Shown here piece by piece: positions 34,681 through 46,946 of a DNA stretch of 64,000 bases. How positions within the stretch are numbered: position 1 is the stretch's first letter; the number at the start of each line of letters is the position of its first letter. This DNA is from Ursus arctos. Its lineage: Eukaryota > Chordata > Mammalia > Carnivora > Ursidae. Location: the NCBI RefSeq assembly GCF_023065955.2, contig NW_026623008.1, forward strand, positions 17,852,001-17,916,000. Reading direction: 5' to 3'. A model generated the notes under the pieces. It had not been told where the DNA came from. It worked only from the letters and a program-made list of their open reading frames with translations, and ran no database searches. The translations under genes and the position numbers were made by a program.

Positions 34681-35599
34681 CCCGTAGAAGGACGATAGCT
34701 TGTGAAGCCTTAGGACTCTCAAGCTTGGTTCTGGCATGTGGTTAGGAAAAACTCTGAAGAAATGAATAATAGAAACCAGGTGACTTTGCCCATTTATCAT
34801 GTTCTTTTGAGACTTTTACGTTAATCGAAGTCTAAGCAAGCCATTTTGTGTATTCAGACAGCTAAGTTAGATAGAATCCACACTAAAGGTAAAACGAAGC
34901 CTTAAAGTTTTTTTTAAGTTTATTCTTCTGGCAGCATGTTGTGTATGCATTCCCTGGAAAATGCGTCGAGTGTCAGGAGCACATTTTTACCTTCCGATCC
35001 CAGGCTCGGCTTTCTTACCCTAGTCACTGTCACCCCCACCCCCAATCCCTTAAACACAAAGAAATAGAGAGGAACGAAGTTCAAGCTCACCTTCTTGGGT
35101 GTTTTAAAATGACTATTCTAGCAACTGATTAAACTGGGTTTTCTAAGTGAGCCATTCCTTAACCTTGAATTAGTAAAACATTAAAATATTTATGGCATCT
35201 ACCACTGACCCCTGTTCAGCAATGTAGGAGTTAATCTGGCAGTTTCTGATTAAATACTGGTATTAGGCAATTCAGGAATTACAGCGGAGGCCTAGAGGGA
35301 GAAGGGTGAGGAGCAGTGAGTCTGTAAGAGAAACCCCAGATAGCAAGTTAAACAAAACTACCCCTTTTATAAGCACAAAACCTAAATGAATGTGAAGATT
35401 CATCTTTATCTGGAAATGGGTGGTTATTTCTGTGTCAGTGGGATTCTTCGTTTTTGCTTTATTTGGGTTTTCTAATTTTTGGGAAAACATTATGGGCATG
35501 TATGTTTTTTGTAGAATATGAAATCATAATATTAGAACTATGTTTTCCAAGTTAAAATCTCATCTAGTATGTGTATATTTATACTTGTAATTTGTGCTT

Positions 35600-36045
35600 A
35601 TATATTTAAAACAGCTTTATTGAGATATAATTCATATATCATATAATACGTCTATTTGAAGTGTACAATTCGGTGGTGTTTAGTATATTCACAGAGTCGT
35701 GCAGCCATCACCACAGTCCAGTTTTAGAACGTTTTTAGCACTCCAGAAAAATTCCCTGTACTCGTTAGCAGTCATTCCCCAACCCTTCTTTCCTTCCTGC
35801 CCCATGAAAGCCCTAGGTAGGTGACTACTAATCCATTTTCTGTCTCTATGGATATGCCTGTTTTGGACATTTCATATGAATGGAATCATATACTGTGTGT
35901 TTTTTAGTGACTGGCTCCTTTCATTTAGCATAATTGTTCGAGGGTCATCCAACTTCTAGCGTGTATCAAAATACTTCATTGTATTATTGAATGCTGTTCC
36001 ACTGTATGGATATACGATGTTTTCTACATTCTTAATTTTACTTTC
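35600..36045 (-). repeat. L1M-class 3' end
   Basis: It starts at the reversed L1 terminus (AACAGCTTTATTGAGATATA, ATTCATATATC). It continues TTAGTATATTCACAGAGTCG, GCAGCCATCACCACAGTCCA and GGACATTTCATATGAATGGA, the classical L1M 3' sequence. Confidence 0.88.
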
Positions 36046-36073
36046 TAAATTTAATACTTCTGAGAGACATCTG

Positions 36074-36115
36074 CTTCTGGGAAGGCAGAGTAGATGCGTT
36101 TCTTATGGTGGTGGT

Positions 36116-36156
<41 letters not shown>

Positions 36157-36417
36157 CTGAATCTATCCCAGACTCAGAGCTAGAGTTGCTGGCAGCCGGG
36201 AACACAGGTGCAGACAACGTTCTAAGAGAAGTCCACTCTCTCTAGCCAGAGGACCAGGAAAGGGGCAGCCTAGGCTTACGACAGAAGACTCAGGCAATAG
36301 CTGCTCTGCTTCAGACACCACAGGGAAAAACGGTGACTGTCCTCCTACCCATGCCAGCAAAGGCCACATGGTTAGCCCAGACTTCCACCCTCTGGCCGTG
36401 GTCTATAATGAACAGAT
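36074..36417. repeat. Unidentified retroelement-like segment with a 37-T tract
   Basis: TTCTGGGAAGGCAGAGTAGA near 36075 resembles the 5' start of an L1 in + orientation. It is followed by T37 at 36118-36154 and about 260 bp of GC-richer sequence (GAGCTAGAGTTGCTGGCAGC, GGGAACACAGGTGCAG). It sits between two pieces of old antisense L1. Either it is an L1 5' UTR with an expanded T run, or a minus-strand retrocopy whose poly-A tail is the T tract. No clear duplication was seen. Confidence 0.5.
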
Positions 36418-36570
36418 CCTTTATTGAACGGCATTAGGTGGTCTCCAGTGGTTTGCCGTTACAAATGGTGCTTCAGTGTTCCTGTCTCTTACTCGTGTCT
36501 TCGGGCATCTGTATCAGTGTTTCTACAGAATAAATTTATACGTATGAAATTGTTGGATGAATAGCATAAA
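36418..36570 (-). repeat. Old L1 fragment
   Basis: TTTGCCGTTACAAATGGTGC then TTCTACAGAATAAATTTATA and GAAATTGTTGGATGAATAGC resemble reverse L1M sequence downstream of the 3' end at 35600-36045. Confidence 0.55.
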
Positions 36571-36639
36571 TAAAGTCTTCAAAAATAACTGTTAGATGGA
36601 TGACATCAAAATATGGAAATATAAAGGAAGTATGATTTT

Positions 36640-36812
36640 TTTAAAGTTTTTTTTTTTTTAGAGAGACAGAGAGCACAAGCAGGACAGAGGGAGAGGGACA
36701 AGCTGACTCCCTGCAGAGCAGGGAACCCGATGTGGGGCTCGATCCCAGGATCCTGGGATCACGAGCTGAGCTGAAGGTAGCCACTCAACTGACTGAGCCA
36801 CCCAGGCATCCC
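36640..36812 (-). mobile_element. Can-SINE, antisense
   Basis: Body GAGCACAAGCAGGACAGAGG, head GAGCCACCCAGGCATCCC. An imperfect duplication, AGGAAGTATGAT versus AAGAAGTGTGAT, flanks it. Confidence 0.88.
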
Positions 36813-37635
36813 AAGAAGTGTGATATTTTCAGTCTACTTTTTCTCTTATTCTATCTTCCAGTTCAGTGATTCTTTCCTCTGTCCCTTCCATTTGGCTGTT
36901 TGGCTGTTGAACTGATGCATCCTTTGAAGTCTTTTTTGTTTGTTTGTTTGTTTTAGTTATAAAATTTCCTTCTGGTTCTTCTTTACATCTTCTGTTTCTT
37001 TGCTGAGGCTTTCTATGTTTTCACTTGTTTCAAGCTGTTCATAATTGCTTGTTGAGGCACTTTTATCATGGCTGCTTTAAAATCTTTGTCAGCAAATTCT
37101 AACGTCTCTGTCATCCTGATGGCGACATTATTGATGGACTTTTTTCATTCAGCTTGATTTGGTTCTTAGTATGACAAGTGAGTTTTGATCGAAACTTTGC
37201 TATTATCTATTACGTTGAGCGTCTGGATCTTGTTTAAACCTCTCTAACACTCAAATAAGATTTCTCTGACACTGCGCTGGAGGAGGGTGGGAGGGGAGAA
37301 GGGCAATGACCCTGCCTTGTTACAGCTAGATAGAGAATGAATATCTACGGGGCCCTCCAGTGATACCCCTGGGGCAGCTCCTCATTTCTGCTAGGCAGGG
37401 GCGGGGGTTCCAGTTCCCTGTGTAGTCTCCCCTGACACCCCGGGTGAGGTGGTCTCATTACCTCTGGTTGATCGTTAATGTCCTGACCACTGTACACTGG
37501 GCCTCCTCTGACCCCTACCCGAGCAGGAGGAATACGGCTTCCTTTTACTGGCTGGCAGGGTTGAAAGCCCTGCCTCCCTCCTTGGCCCTCTCGGACACCA
37601 TTCTGGTGGGCGCATTACAGCCTCTCGGGGGTTAA
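36813..37635. repeat. Old L1 (L1M-class) fragment
   Basis: TTTCTTTGCTGAGGCTTTCT, TTCACTTGTTTCAAGCTGTT, TCATAATTGCTTGTTGAGGC, ATGGCTGCTTTAAAATCTTT and GGATCTTGTTTAAACCTC are familiar L1M text. The GC-rich part after 37260 (repeated CTCCTCTGACCCC-like units) belongs to the same repeat region. Confidence 0.65.
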
Positions 37636-39174
37636 TTGGGAATAAAGTAACGTAGATCATAAAAAAGTTGTATATAGCGTGATCAGATTTTTAAAAGAGA
37701 AAGGTAGTATGTATACAGAAAATAAAAATCTAGAAGATTAAGCAACTGGTGAATGGTTCAAAGGTAGGGGAACTCTGACCTTCTGCAGGGTTTCAGTTTT
37801 TAAAAATAACGAGTGTACTGTTAGAAGCAGTAAAAAACAAAGTTCTTTTTTTCAAAGGTATACTTTTCTTAGATGCTATTGTTGGATATACCCATGTGTT
37901 AATTTTTGTTATAATAAAAAACTGGGTATAGAATAAAGGTATCCTGATTTTCAGTGTATAATGCTTTCCACTCTACCAGAACATTCTCCCCAGTCGATTG
38001 TAACAGCAGGTTATGTTCAGTGTAGTTCATATTGAAGAGCATGCTTTTGATCTTTTACCCTGAATGGAATTTCATTGAAGTGTTGAAATGGAACTTGATT
38101 ATTATGACACGCATTAAAGGAGGAAGTTTCTGACTTAGGACTCTAGAGATCGGAATTTTTCCAGTTTCACTACACTTGATGAAAACATGATCTGGTTATT
38201 AGCTCCCAATCTTCTCATGTTATTAAAAGTTCAGAAAAACTTGTACTTGGCAAGATTTCTTATTTGAATTGTCATGAGTTTTGGGAGTAGTTAATTCAAA
38301 TAGCCGTTTTTCAGATCTGTCCTGAAGATGACGCATCTTTTATTTGTGTGTGCATAAAAGAACAGTTTTATAAGGAGTATGAGATGTGTGAAAGCTTCAG
38401 ATGTGCCGGCGAGAGTACATTGGTACAATTTGCTTGAAAACTATAAGGAAAGGGGGCCTTTGCATCCTGGCTAGGTCTTCATGCAGCGTCCGTGTCCCGA
38501 GGGTCTTCTTTCGGGGACTCTAGAATGTGCCCTGCAGACCATCGTAGGAAATTGTGCTGTGGTATGTTTGATCTGTAGCCAGTGCTGTTTATCTCCAAGC
38601 TTGCCTTAGGTTTAATGTCTTTCCAAGAGCCTATATGTCACATCTTTATTACAAATTCTTTGCCAGTATGATTATTTTAATGCTGCTATGACAGGCATCT
38701 TAGGGAATGATGGTTCCTTTTATAGATTAAACAAATGGGGTAGGACAGAGGGAGTCAGACTTGTTCTTTGTCTACCAAACTTTACTGCTTTTTCAGTAAG
38801 TCTGAAATTTGGTATACGTTTTCTTGTCATTACACTTCTGCTGCTAAGCACGTTAATACTGGGAGGGGAAAACAAAACAAGAACGATAGTAAGATTTGAG
38901 TCTTAAAGGCGCAACCTTGTGTAAAAGTATTAGCAAGCTATATAGAAAGATGATATCTTAACTTATTATCTGTGATAAACTCACTTGTATGTTATCAGTG
39001 TTCTATAGGTGTTGGGATGGCCGGCATCTTCAAAACAGCGACTTTGAGCACCAGCTTGTTACGTAGTATCGTAGGGTGACTTAGTACTGTGAACTGCCTT
39101 GTACTTTGAAGGAGGAGTATCTTCCTGACCTTCCCGCACCAGTGCCTCTCCGTGTCTTGGGCAGATGTTCTGCT

Positions 39175-39330
39175 TTGTGATCTCCCTGGGTGCCTGTAAC
39201 AAAATGAGGATTCCTGGGCCCCACCCAGGAATTCTTCTGAATCAGAATCTCTGGGTATAAAGCCCGGAAATCCTCCTTTAAAATGTTTATTTAGATTATT
39301 CTAAATCACATTAAAGTTTAAGAACGAGAC
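39175..39330 (+). repeat. MER5A-like relic
   Basis: GGATTCCTGGGCCCCACCCA, TGAATCAGAATCTCTGGGTA, then TTAAAGTTTAAGAAC matches MER5A order. Confidence 0.75.
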
Positions 39331-40117
39331 CTTTAGCAAGTCAAGTTTCGTGCGGGTTGGAGTACTAGAAATTAATATGATTCACAGTGGCCGCAATTCT
39401 GTGTGTGTTTCGTTTCTGATAAAGAATAATTAAAAAAACGAGTTCAGTTGTAACTGTCTTCATGCTATCTGATTAGAGTAGGATTCTGGGATCCTCCTTT
39501 TATGCCCATGTATTTTGTTAGTTGTGTTATGTAATCAGGTAACTGCTTTTACTTACTTATTTTTTACTCCACCCTATTTCCCCATTAGTTTAGGAATTAG
39601 TAACTTTACTAATGTAGCATCTTACTGAAATGGCTTCTGAATAGTTTGAGAGTTACTTCAGGATAATAAACAGAACTTGAGCCATGCGTCGCTGAATGAG
39701 CTGTTGAAAGTTATTTCTGGCTTTCTGCACAGACTTTGTGGTGAAGAGGGCTGTGTTGCTCCCTAGCAAGTGTCAGAATGTTCTCTTCCAGCATGCTGGC
39801 TTTCTTTCCCCCACTCCTGTTCCCTGCTTCCCCCGTCCCTCCTTTGTAAACTGGGGGCTCTGTCCCACCCTGATTTTTAGGAAAATTTTACCTCGTCATT
39901 GAGCTTGGGGAAGTCGTCAGCTGTTCCGTTCACATTAAGTAGGATTACAGATAGCTTTTTACAAAGATGTCTGGTTATTTTCTTGCTCCTTGAAGGAATG
40001 TGTAAAACAGGGTATGGGATTTTCATAATGAATATTTTTTTAAATGGGTGGAGGTTGGTGATTATTTAACTCTTTGGATAACACACCTGCAAGTTTCCCC
40101 CTTTATGTTGCTTTTTA

Positions 40118-40339
40118 TTTTTATTTTTATTTTTATTTTTATTTTTTTTAAAGATTTTATTTATTTATTTGACAGAGATAGAGACAGCCAGCGAGAGAGG
40201 GAACACAAGCAGGGGGAGTGGGAGAGGAAGAAGCAGGCTCATAGCGGAGGAGCCTGACGTGGGGCTCGATCCCATAACGCCGGGATCACGCCCTGAGCCG
40301 AAGGCAGACGCTCAACCGCTGTGCCACCCAGGCGCCCCA
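40118..40339 (-). mobile_element. Young Can-SINE, antisense, about 400 bp before exon 2
   Basis: It has a (TTTTA)n variant tail and an intact body. The duplication TATGTTGCTTTTTA flanks it at 40104-40117 and 40340-40353. Confidence 0.95.
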
Positions 40340-40429
40340 TATGTTGCTTTTTAAAGAATACTGTCTCATAGAACAAGAAATGGCTTAACATTTCATAAAC
40401 TTAATTAAAAGCAAATAAAAAAATTCAGT

Positions 40430-40550
40430 GGAACTCACCACATTTTAAGCACTCATTAGCCATATGTCACAAATGACTACTGTATTTGGACAGTGGTAAT
40501 ACAGATCATTTCTACCATTGCAGAAAGTTCTCTAGGACAGTGCTGTAGTA
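40430..40550 (+). repeat. hAT-type DNA transposon relic (MER58-like end)
   Basis: AAGCACTCATTAGCCATATG, ACTACTGTATTTGGACAGTG and CCATTGCAGAAAGTTCTCTA then GGACAGTGCTGT match the terminal part of this family. It ends 190 bp before exon 2. Confidence 0.6.
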
Positions 40551-40740
40551 GACTGGCTTTTTTAAAGAAGAGAGGGGGGCGAACGAAAGAGCAGAATAAG
40601 AGACCTGAGTTTCCACCCTTCCTTCTACAATGCAACTTTGCCTGTTTTCTCAAATCCTTGATTGTAAGTCAGAAAAAGGTCTGTCATTTTAAGTATCATC
40701 CCTTTGACCCTGTTCTTCCATGTTGATTTCTCTTTCCCAG

Positions 40741-40850
40741 GCTGGCAGTGATGGTGAAAGCATAGGAAACTGCCCCTTTTCCCAGAGGCTCTTCATGATT
40801 CTTTGGCTCAAAGGAGTTGTATTTAGTGTCACAACGGTGGACCTGAAGAG
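40741..40850 (+). CDS. CLIC4: CLIC4 coding exon 2 (residues 25-61): redox Cys35 and putative membrane segment
   Basis: This exon is 110 nt long and is entered in phase 0. It begins [10 protein letters not shown] and continues through the glutaredoxin-like motif C35-P-F-S38, where Cys35 is the redox-active residue of CLIC4 (family knowledge). The following hydrophobic run, about residues 36-57 ([15 protein letters not shown]), is the putative transmembrane segment proposed for the membrane form. The exon ends DLK plus two bases of the Arg61 codon (AG|G). The acceptor is strong, with a pyrimidine tract and CCCAG at 40736-40740, and the donor is GAG|GTAAGA at 40851. No substitution relative to the CLIC4 sequence I remember. 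Skipping this 110-nt exon would shift the frame and remove the catalytic cysteine. Confidence 0.97.
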
Positions 40851-43449
40851 GTAAGACTTTGTTGCCATTTGAAATTAACTGAAGTTGAGTATATACTGTT
40901 TTGTTTGATTCTCTCCCCATTCCTCACTTTGCATGCATATGTTCTCTAAAGGAAATAAATCTATTTGTTAAAGTTCAGCTGATTTGTGGACAAATTTAAC
41001 TTGTAAAAGTGTTATGGATAATTCACAATGTCAGTAAATTGCATTTGCTGGCCACTCAGTATTTTGAAGAACTTACGGTATGTTTACTTTTAATTTCAAG
41101 AGCAGCACCGGGAACTAAATTTTAGTGTAAATGCAGGGAAATTTTTGACTTTCCAGTGTAAACGTGGAGCTATGAAGAGCTTTCTAAGCAGACCACTTCT
41201 TGGTTTAAAATGTACTAAACACGTGGTGTATATAATCTGGATTCTTAAAGATAAGGGTGGGATTTTAGGAGGATGAATACTACTGTGGTCTGTTTCATTT
41301 ACTGTACTTTTCAGGGAATAATAGGAGTTTTCTGTAATATGATTTTAACCGTATTTCATTAAATATAATTGTAAAAGAAGAGTGATTACGCATGGCCCTG
41401 TGATTGTTCTTGCTAGTTAAAAACTGTTTCTGACTTTCTCTTTGTAGACCGCAGTGGAGAGGGCTGAGAAGAGCCCTGATAAATAGTGAGCTCCTTTTAC
41501 TCCGGAGCTTTGGTTCTTCCTTAGCAAACAGGTTTGAGGTGAAGAACATTCATACTTAGGGGAGAAGAAGAGACTTAAGGGTTAAGAGCAGTTATACTAA
41601 TAGAAAATCTAGCATTGAACATGGAAATGTATCACCTCTTGAGACTAAGGCAACAACATCGTTTGTTGCTTTTTTTTTTTAAAGCATATCAGTCACGACC
41701 AGTGTCCAGGAAAAACTGTGGACGGGCTGTCACATGATGGGTGGCGGAATTCTTGCGTGTTATTCCTCCGGGCGTCGCCGAGAGAGAGTTATCTGGGAGC
41801 TGTCATCCCGTTCCCAGTTCTCGGCTGGCGTTCCCTGGTTCTGCCGGTTCTTTCGACTTGATTCTTTCCTTAACTGCTAGTGCACTTACTTGAGATTTTG
41901 GAGACCTAAGATTTGTGTATTGAAAATAAGCCGTGATTCTTCCGGGACCCCCTTCAGTTCTGTATATGAAAGCAGAGGTCCGCCTGAGAGTTCAAACTGC
42001 AGGCTCTTTCAAAGATAGACCTACCTCATTTTGGACAGAGCTGCTGTAAGAATGAAATAATTCAAGTAGTTATCCCTCTATTACTGTTTTTTTCCCTACA
42101 CGCACTCAAAAAGGAAGTTTCTCAATGTAACTTCTAAAAATAGACCATGCTACCAGGCACACCCTGACTGTGTCTTAAAATACATGGATTTCTCCTATTC
42201 CATTTTTGGCTTGGAGCAAGTGAGTTGACTGCCACGCTTCGAGAAAGCCTTCTTTGAGGAGCTCGACACAGTGCTTGATTGTGGCCCATACCAGTGATGG
42301 CGCCATAAACGAGGGGAGTCTGGTTCAGGGAAGGAAGTGAACTCACAGTGGCTGTTTCACTTTTCCTGTACAAACTCCTGATGACGTGAGTTCTGTATGT
42401 TGGTTGATGTTTGAGGACTCGTATATGTTTAAGAGGAGTATAGCCTCCATGTGCAAAGTGACACCTGGGAAGTAGGATGAAAGATTCAGGGCTTCCTAAT
42501 CAGTCAGTATTACCATCCAGAGAAGGTGTCTATTTTCTAGGGCTTTTTGTAAAATCAACAGAGAGCACTTAAAGTAGGAGGCCATATTAGTTTCCTTTAG
42601 AAATCTTAGGTCTGTGGTACATTGAAAACCTGCTTCTCAAGGGCCGTTAAAAGTATAGAAGTTGGACAGGATAATGAATCCTCTTCACCCCCAGCCCCTG
42701 GTCATCAGCTTCCCCCTCACAGGTACCACTGCATTTAGGTTTGGTCTTTATCCTTCCGGACCTATGAATTTACACACTTACAGTCTTGAGTCAGATTTCA
42801 AGAGAGTGAACATGGGCTCAAAAAACCATTATAAGATAAAGTCACAGATGAGTTAAACACTCCATAGTAAGAAGTACCTTTCATAATCTTAACTTTAAAA
42901 CTTTAGATATGACTGCTTTTATAAAACTGGGGGGGAGAAAATGCCTCTAGTGCTTATTTCTTGCTTTTCCTGCTAATTGCTAGTTCTTTGCTGAAGAGGA
43001 CCGATCGCAGAACCAGCCGGAGGAGAGCGATAAGACTCTATTGCAAGCTATTTAGAGGCCCACTCTGTGCTCTGAGAAAATTATTGTTACATGACATTTC
43101 ATCCATAAGAACAAGCTGCTTTCCAGTTCTGGCACCATGTGACACGTTCTCTTTGAATCTCAGTTGGTGTTAATGACTATGCTGGTGGTATTCGTGTGCC
43201 CCTGGGAGGCTTGGAACGATCTCCCACTGCCTGCCTGCCAGTGCTGCCTTAATGCTTTAGTGGGAGTCATCTCCAAACCTCATTTTCTGTTGAGGCTGCA
43301 ATTGTATTACAGAACTTGCAGATTAAAAAAAAAAAAAAAGTGCCCAGGCTTCAGAAGGAATTTAGACTTACATCAACCACCGTTTAAGCAAAATCTTCAG
43401 CTGAATATAAATGAAAATATTAAACTTTCGGGGCATATTGAAAGATGTC

Positions 43450-43765
43450 ATATGGTTTCACTCATTTATGGAACATAAGAAGTAGGAAGATCGGTAGGAG
43501 AAGAAAGGGAAGAAGGGGGGGTAAACAGAAGGGGGAATGAACCATGAGAGACTATGGACTCTGGGAAACAAACAAACTGAGGGCGTCAGAGGGGAGGGGG
43601 CGGGGGAATGGGATAGGCTGGGGATAGGTATTAAGGAGGGCACGTATTGCGTGGTGCACTGGGTGTTATACGCAAACAATGAGTCATGGAACTCTACATC
43701 AAAAACTAGGGATGTACTGTATGGTGACTAACATAATATAATAAAAAAATATTAAAAAAAAAAAG
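43450..43765 (+). mobile_element. 5'-truncated carnivore L1 (3' UTR only)
   Basis: ATGGTTTCACTCATTTATGG at the left, GAAACAAACAAACTGAGGGC and GGGATGTACTGTATGGTGAC inside, and poly-A at the right. The duplication GAAAGATGT(C/T)AT flanks it at 43440-43451 and 43766-43777 (first copy overlaps the L1 start by two bases). Confidence 0.92.
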
Positions 43766-43789
43766 GAAAGATGTTATCACATGTCATCA

Positions 43790-44030
43790 AATGGGGAGCA
43801 GTGGATTAGGGATAGAGACCTGGTTCTGTGTGGAAAGAGCCCTGTCACTGGTTTCCCTAGGACATTGGGCAAGACGCCTCATCTTTGGAGGAGGTCAGTT
43901 ACTCCTTTTTAAAGTCAGGAAAAAGGAAGGAAAACATTAACATTTCTTCTTCTTCAGTGTCTCCTTTGTGCTGACCACTGTTCGGGTACTTTTTACTACT
44001 CATCAAACCATTTTCAGACCTGTCGTTGAA
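43790..44030. repeat. Possible MIR fragments
   Basis: GGACATTGGGCAAGACGCCT resembles forward MIR; TCTCCTTTGTGCTGACCACT then GTTCGGGTACTTTTTACTAC resembles reverse MIR. Weak. Confidence 0.4.
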
Positions 44031-45718
44031 TAGAATTCATTGTTTTATATCATACTTCCTGGCTGACAGGAAGATGAAAATCTTTGAAGATTTCTGCTAC
44101 CTTTATTATGCCCAGAAATTTTTAAATCAGTGGTCAGCATCTTTAGAGCACAGGTAAGCCTGAGAGGCAGGCAAAGGGAAGAAAGAAGAAACAGTGACAA
44201 CAATAGTGTCCCCCCCCCATCTCTCTCTTTGTCTCTGTTTGTCTCACACATACACACACACCTGAGACGCTGACGTGGGTAAAGCTGAGTGTCACATACT
44301 TGTTAGGTAAGCTTTTCTAGTTTTGAGAAATGAGAGTGGAAATGATAACTTTAAGAAATTAGCTTTTTATTATAAAAGCAGTGATATCTGCTGTATTCCC
44401 AGTGAATAAAATCCCTCCTCTGTGATATTCTCTGAGAAAATAAACACATTGGAGAAGACTGCTTTTAAAAAATCTGAGAAATGTATGCTTCCATTTTCCC
44501 ATTTCCTCCTTAAACACTGAAACTTTCTAATGGTTTGCATTGTCACAAATGGTTTCCTGCCTCGTCACATACCATTTGTAATGTATTGTGTAAGGCTCCC
44601 TTGTTAATTGCCGTAATAATAGCGTAAAGTTTTAGAAACTTATTATGATAGTTTAAACATTAATAATTTTGTAACGATTTAACACAGAGCCATAAAACTG
44701 ATAGTTCTGCGTATCTTGAAAGTCATTTATAAACTCAGAACAAAATCTGATTTCTGAATAGATCCTTCAGGTAGTTTGTTTTCTTATGTCTCTGTGGTTC
44801 CATCCTTCTGCAAACAGTCTTCAGCAAGCCGAGAGGCCAGTTTGATTTCCAGGTGGTGACAGTGGTGTGAAGGACACATACAGAGAGACTGAATGGAATG
44901 GAACAGGCCAGCTTGTAGAGAGACCTGCCATTTCCTGCTGTTGGCGGGTCAGGAGAGTACAGACTCCCCGCTTTCCCTTCGTGAGGTTGACTTGAGCTGC
45001 ATGAAGCCCTTGTTACCCCTGCAGATCAAGATAGGTGTCTCGTAAACGCATTCTGAATCATGTGGATGCCCCCTGTATCTGTTTTGAGGGTGACGGGACA
45101 GAAACACGGAGTGAGACAAACAGACATGGACAGTCATACAGAGAGAGAGAGAGCACGCTTCACTGCAATGTCTTTATGGTCTTTTTCAAAATGATTTCAA
45201 AGATAATACATCCTGTTGAGGTCACTAAGAGCTGAATTAGAACAGATTATTGGTGAATCTTTTTCTAAACCTATCAGTGTAAACTCTCCAAACTGTGTTA
45301 AGAAAATCTCTTAAGAATTCTAGAAGCTGTATTTGAAACCTTTTGGTGGGTGCTGTTTTGACATGATGGCTCAGCAAATTGACATTAAAGTAGACAAAAG
45401 ATTTGGCAGTATACCATGTCATCAAAGTAAAATCCTTTAACTGGTTGAATTGGAACACATAGACCGATGCTCCGTAACTAGGCCCTTGGTGTGTATGTTT
45501 TAGTGAATCCATGATTCATTCATTCCACTGGTGACTTTAGTCAGAATATGGCAAACCTAGTGAAGAATAATTAATAGGAGCACAGTATTCTGAAACCAAG
45601 GATTTTTGGTGTTAACTTTTTTTTTTCATACTTGCCATGTTTTCTTGATTTGTGTGGATGAATTTTATGCCTTGAAAATCAGTACCTTCAAAAAAACTCA
45701 ATTAAAAATAGAAGTTCT

Positions 45719-45940
45719 AGGGGTGCCTGGGTGGCTCAGTTGGTTAAGCATCTCTTAGTTTCAGCCCAGTTCATGATCTCAGTGTTGAGACTGGCTCCAC
45801 GCTCAGTGGACTCAAGATTCTCTCACCCGTTCCCACCCCCCCCCGCCCTCTCCCCCCACACCGTGTGTGTATGGGGGTGGGGTGTATACCCACATGCGCT
45901 CTCTTTCTCTCTCTCTCAAAATCTTTTAAAAAAATATTTA
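45719..45940 (+). mobile_element. Can-SINE, sense, diverged
   Basis: Head AGGGGTGCCTGGGTGGCTCA. A C-rich, TG-rich body was expanded internally (C10 near 45837), tail AAAATC. No clear duplication. Confidence 0.85.
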
Positions 45941-46298
45941 TATATTTTATATATTTTCTACATACTTAGTATTTTCCCCCTCTGTTTAGTGGAGTCAGCT
46001 AGTTACAAAATAGGTCATCTTTAAGAACCGGCTCCTGTGTCCTGCGGCTGTACTGTACTCATTTTATAAGAAGCAGCTGGAGCTGGGCCACCTGTGCAGT
46101 GTTCGCCAATTGTTGCAACTGTACTGAATTAAACTTTAATTGAAGTTAAGCCACTTAAGTTGCTTAAAGTATTAGGTCCCATGGGGTTCCTCCTAGTCCT
46201 CCCTCTCTGTCTCTTGTATTGGTTTGTTTCTCTTTATTTCCTTTTCTTCAACCAGAAGCAAAATGGGAGAGAACAGAATTTTTGTCATCTACTCTGAC

Positions 46299-46321
46299 AA
46301 AAAAAAAAAAAAAAAAAAAAA
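46299..46321. repeat. Poly-A (23)
   Basis: An isolated A23 run with no recognisable retroelement body upstream. Confidence 0.9.
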
Positions 46322-46946
46322 TCCTCAAATAAGTAACATTAAAAATAAGAAAACTCCCAAACCTTGAAGAGTGTTTGCGCTCTTCTCTCATAGCATGAAT
46401 TATATGCACTTTGCTTTTTCTAGATGTCACTTAAGGGAATGAGTTTGAATGAAGGGATTTTATGAAACAAACCAAAGATCTCCTGAAATTTTTAGCCATT
46501 GCCTATCCGTTCAGTTTCATTTCTGTCATACTGTGCTTTGTGAAATGTTAAGTTTCTGTGCCGCGTCTGTAAAATGAGCCTTTGTGGGTCAAACAAAACA
46601 CCCGAGGCCTTGGGAGTGCCAGGTGAGATTCTGCTCGGCTCATGACTCGATACAGCTTCTAAGTCACCTCGGTGTTGGCAACTTGAACATTTATTTTGAA
46701 GTCTGCTACTCCATTCAGACGCCTCCAGGTTTCTTCTGGGATCTACTTTCACTTGGAGTAAGGACCCAACATGGTTGCCCTTCATCTCAACACTTAATCC
46801 TAGAAAATAGTTTCATTGCCTTTGTTTTTTTTTTTTTTTTTAAATCAATATACCTTTTCTGCAGAAACGGTGAACTATTCACTAGTCACTGATACTAGTA
46901 GAAAATTGGTAATCATATGGTTGGTTTCACTTTTACTTACAAGACT

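Larger units (their letters stand above)
5260..40740 (+). other. CLIC4: CLIC4 intron 1 (35,481 bp)
   Basis: The intron begins GTGAGC and ends CCCAG. The first 500 bp are CpG island. The rest is AT-rich intronic DNA with many Can-SINEs, mostly antisense, plus MIR, L2, MER5A-like, MER58-like and L1 relics listed separately. Longer stretches in which I could assign nothing include about 5760-7140, 10800-12170, 12540-13440, 19800-20880, 21750-22550, 22870-23400, 29170-30215, 30780-31400, 37640-39170 and 39330-40080. No alternative exon was recognised. Confidence 0.9.

Noticed and set aside
36163..36369. 68-codon minus-strand frame after the T37 tract
   Set aside because: It is short, without recognisable family, and lies in the unidentified retroelement-like segment.
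40169..40354. Recurrent peptides with ERGNTSRGSGRGRSRLIAEE seen near 31600, 40200, 52850 and 54100
   Set aside because: They are translations of the Can-SINE body, which is why the same peptide recurs. Not genes.
42134..42373. 79-codon minus-strand frame in intron 2
   Set aside because: No splice context, no homology I can recognise, ordinary chance length.
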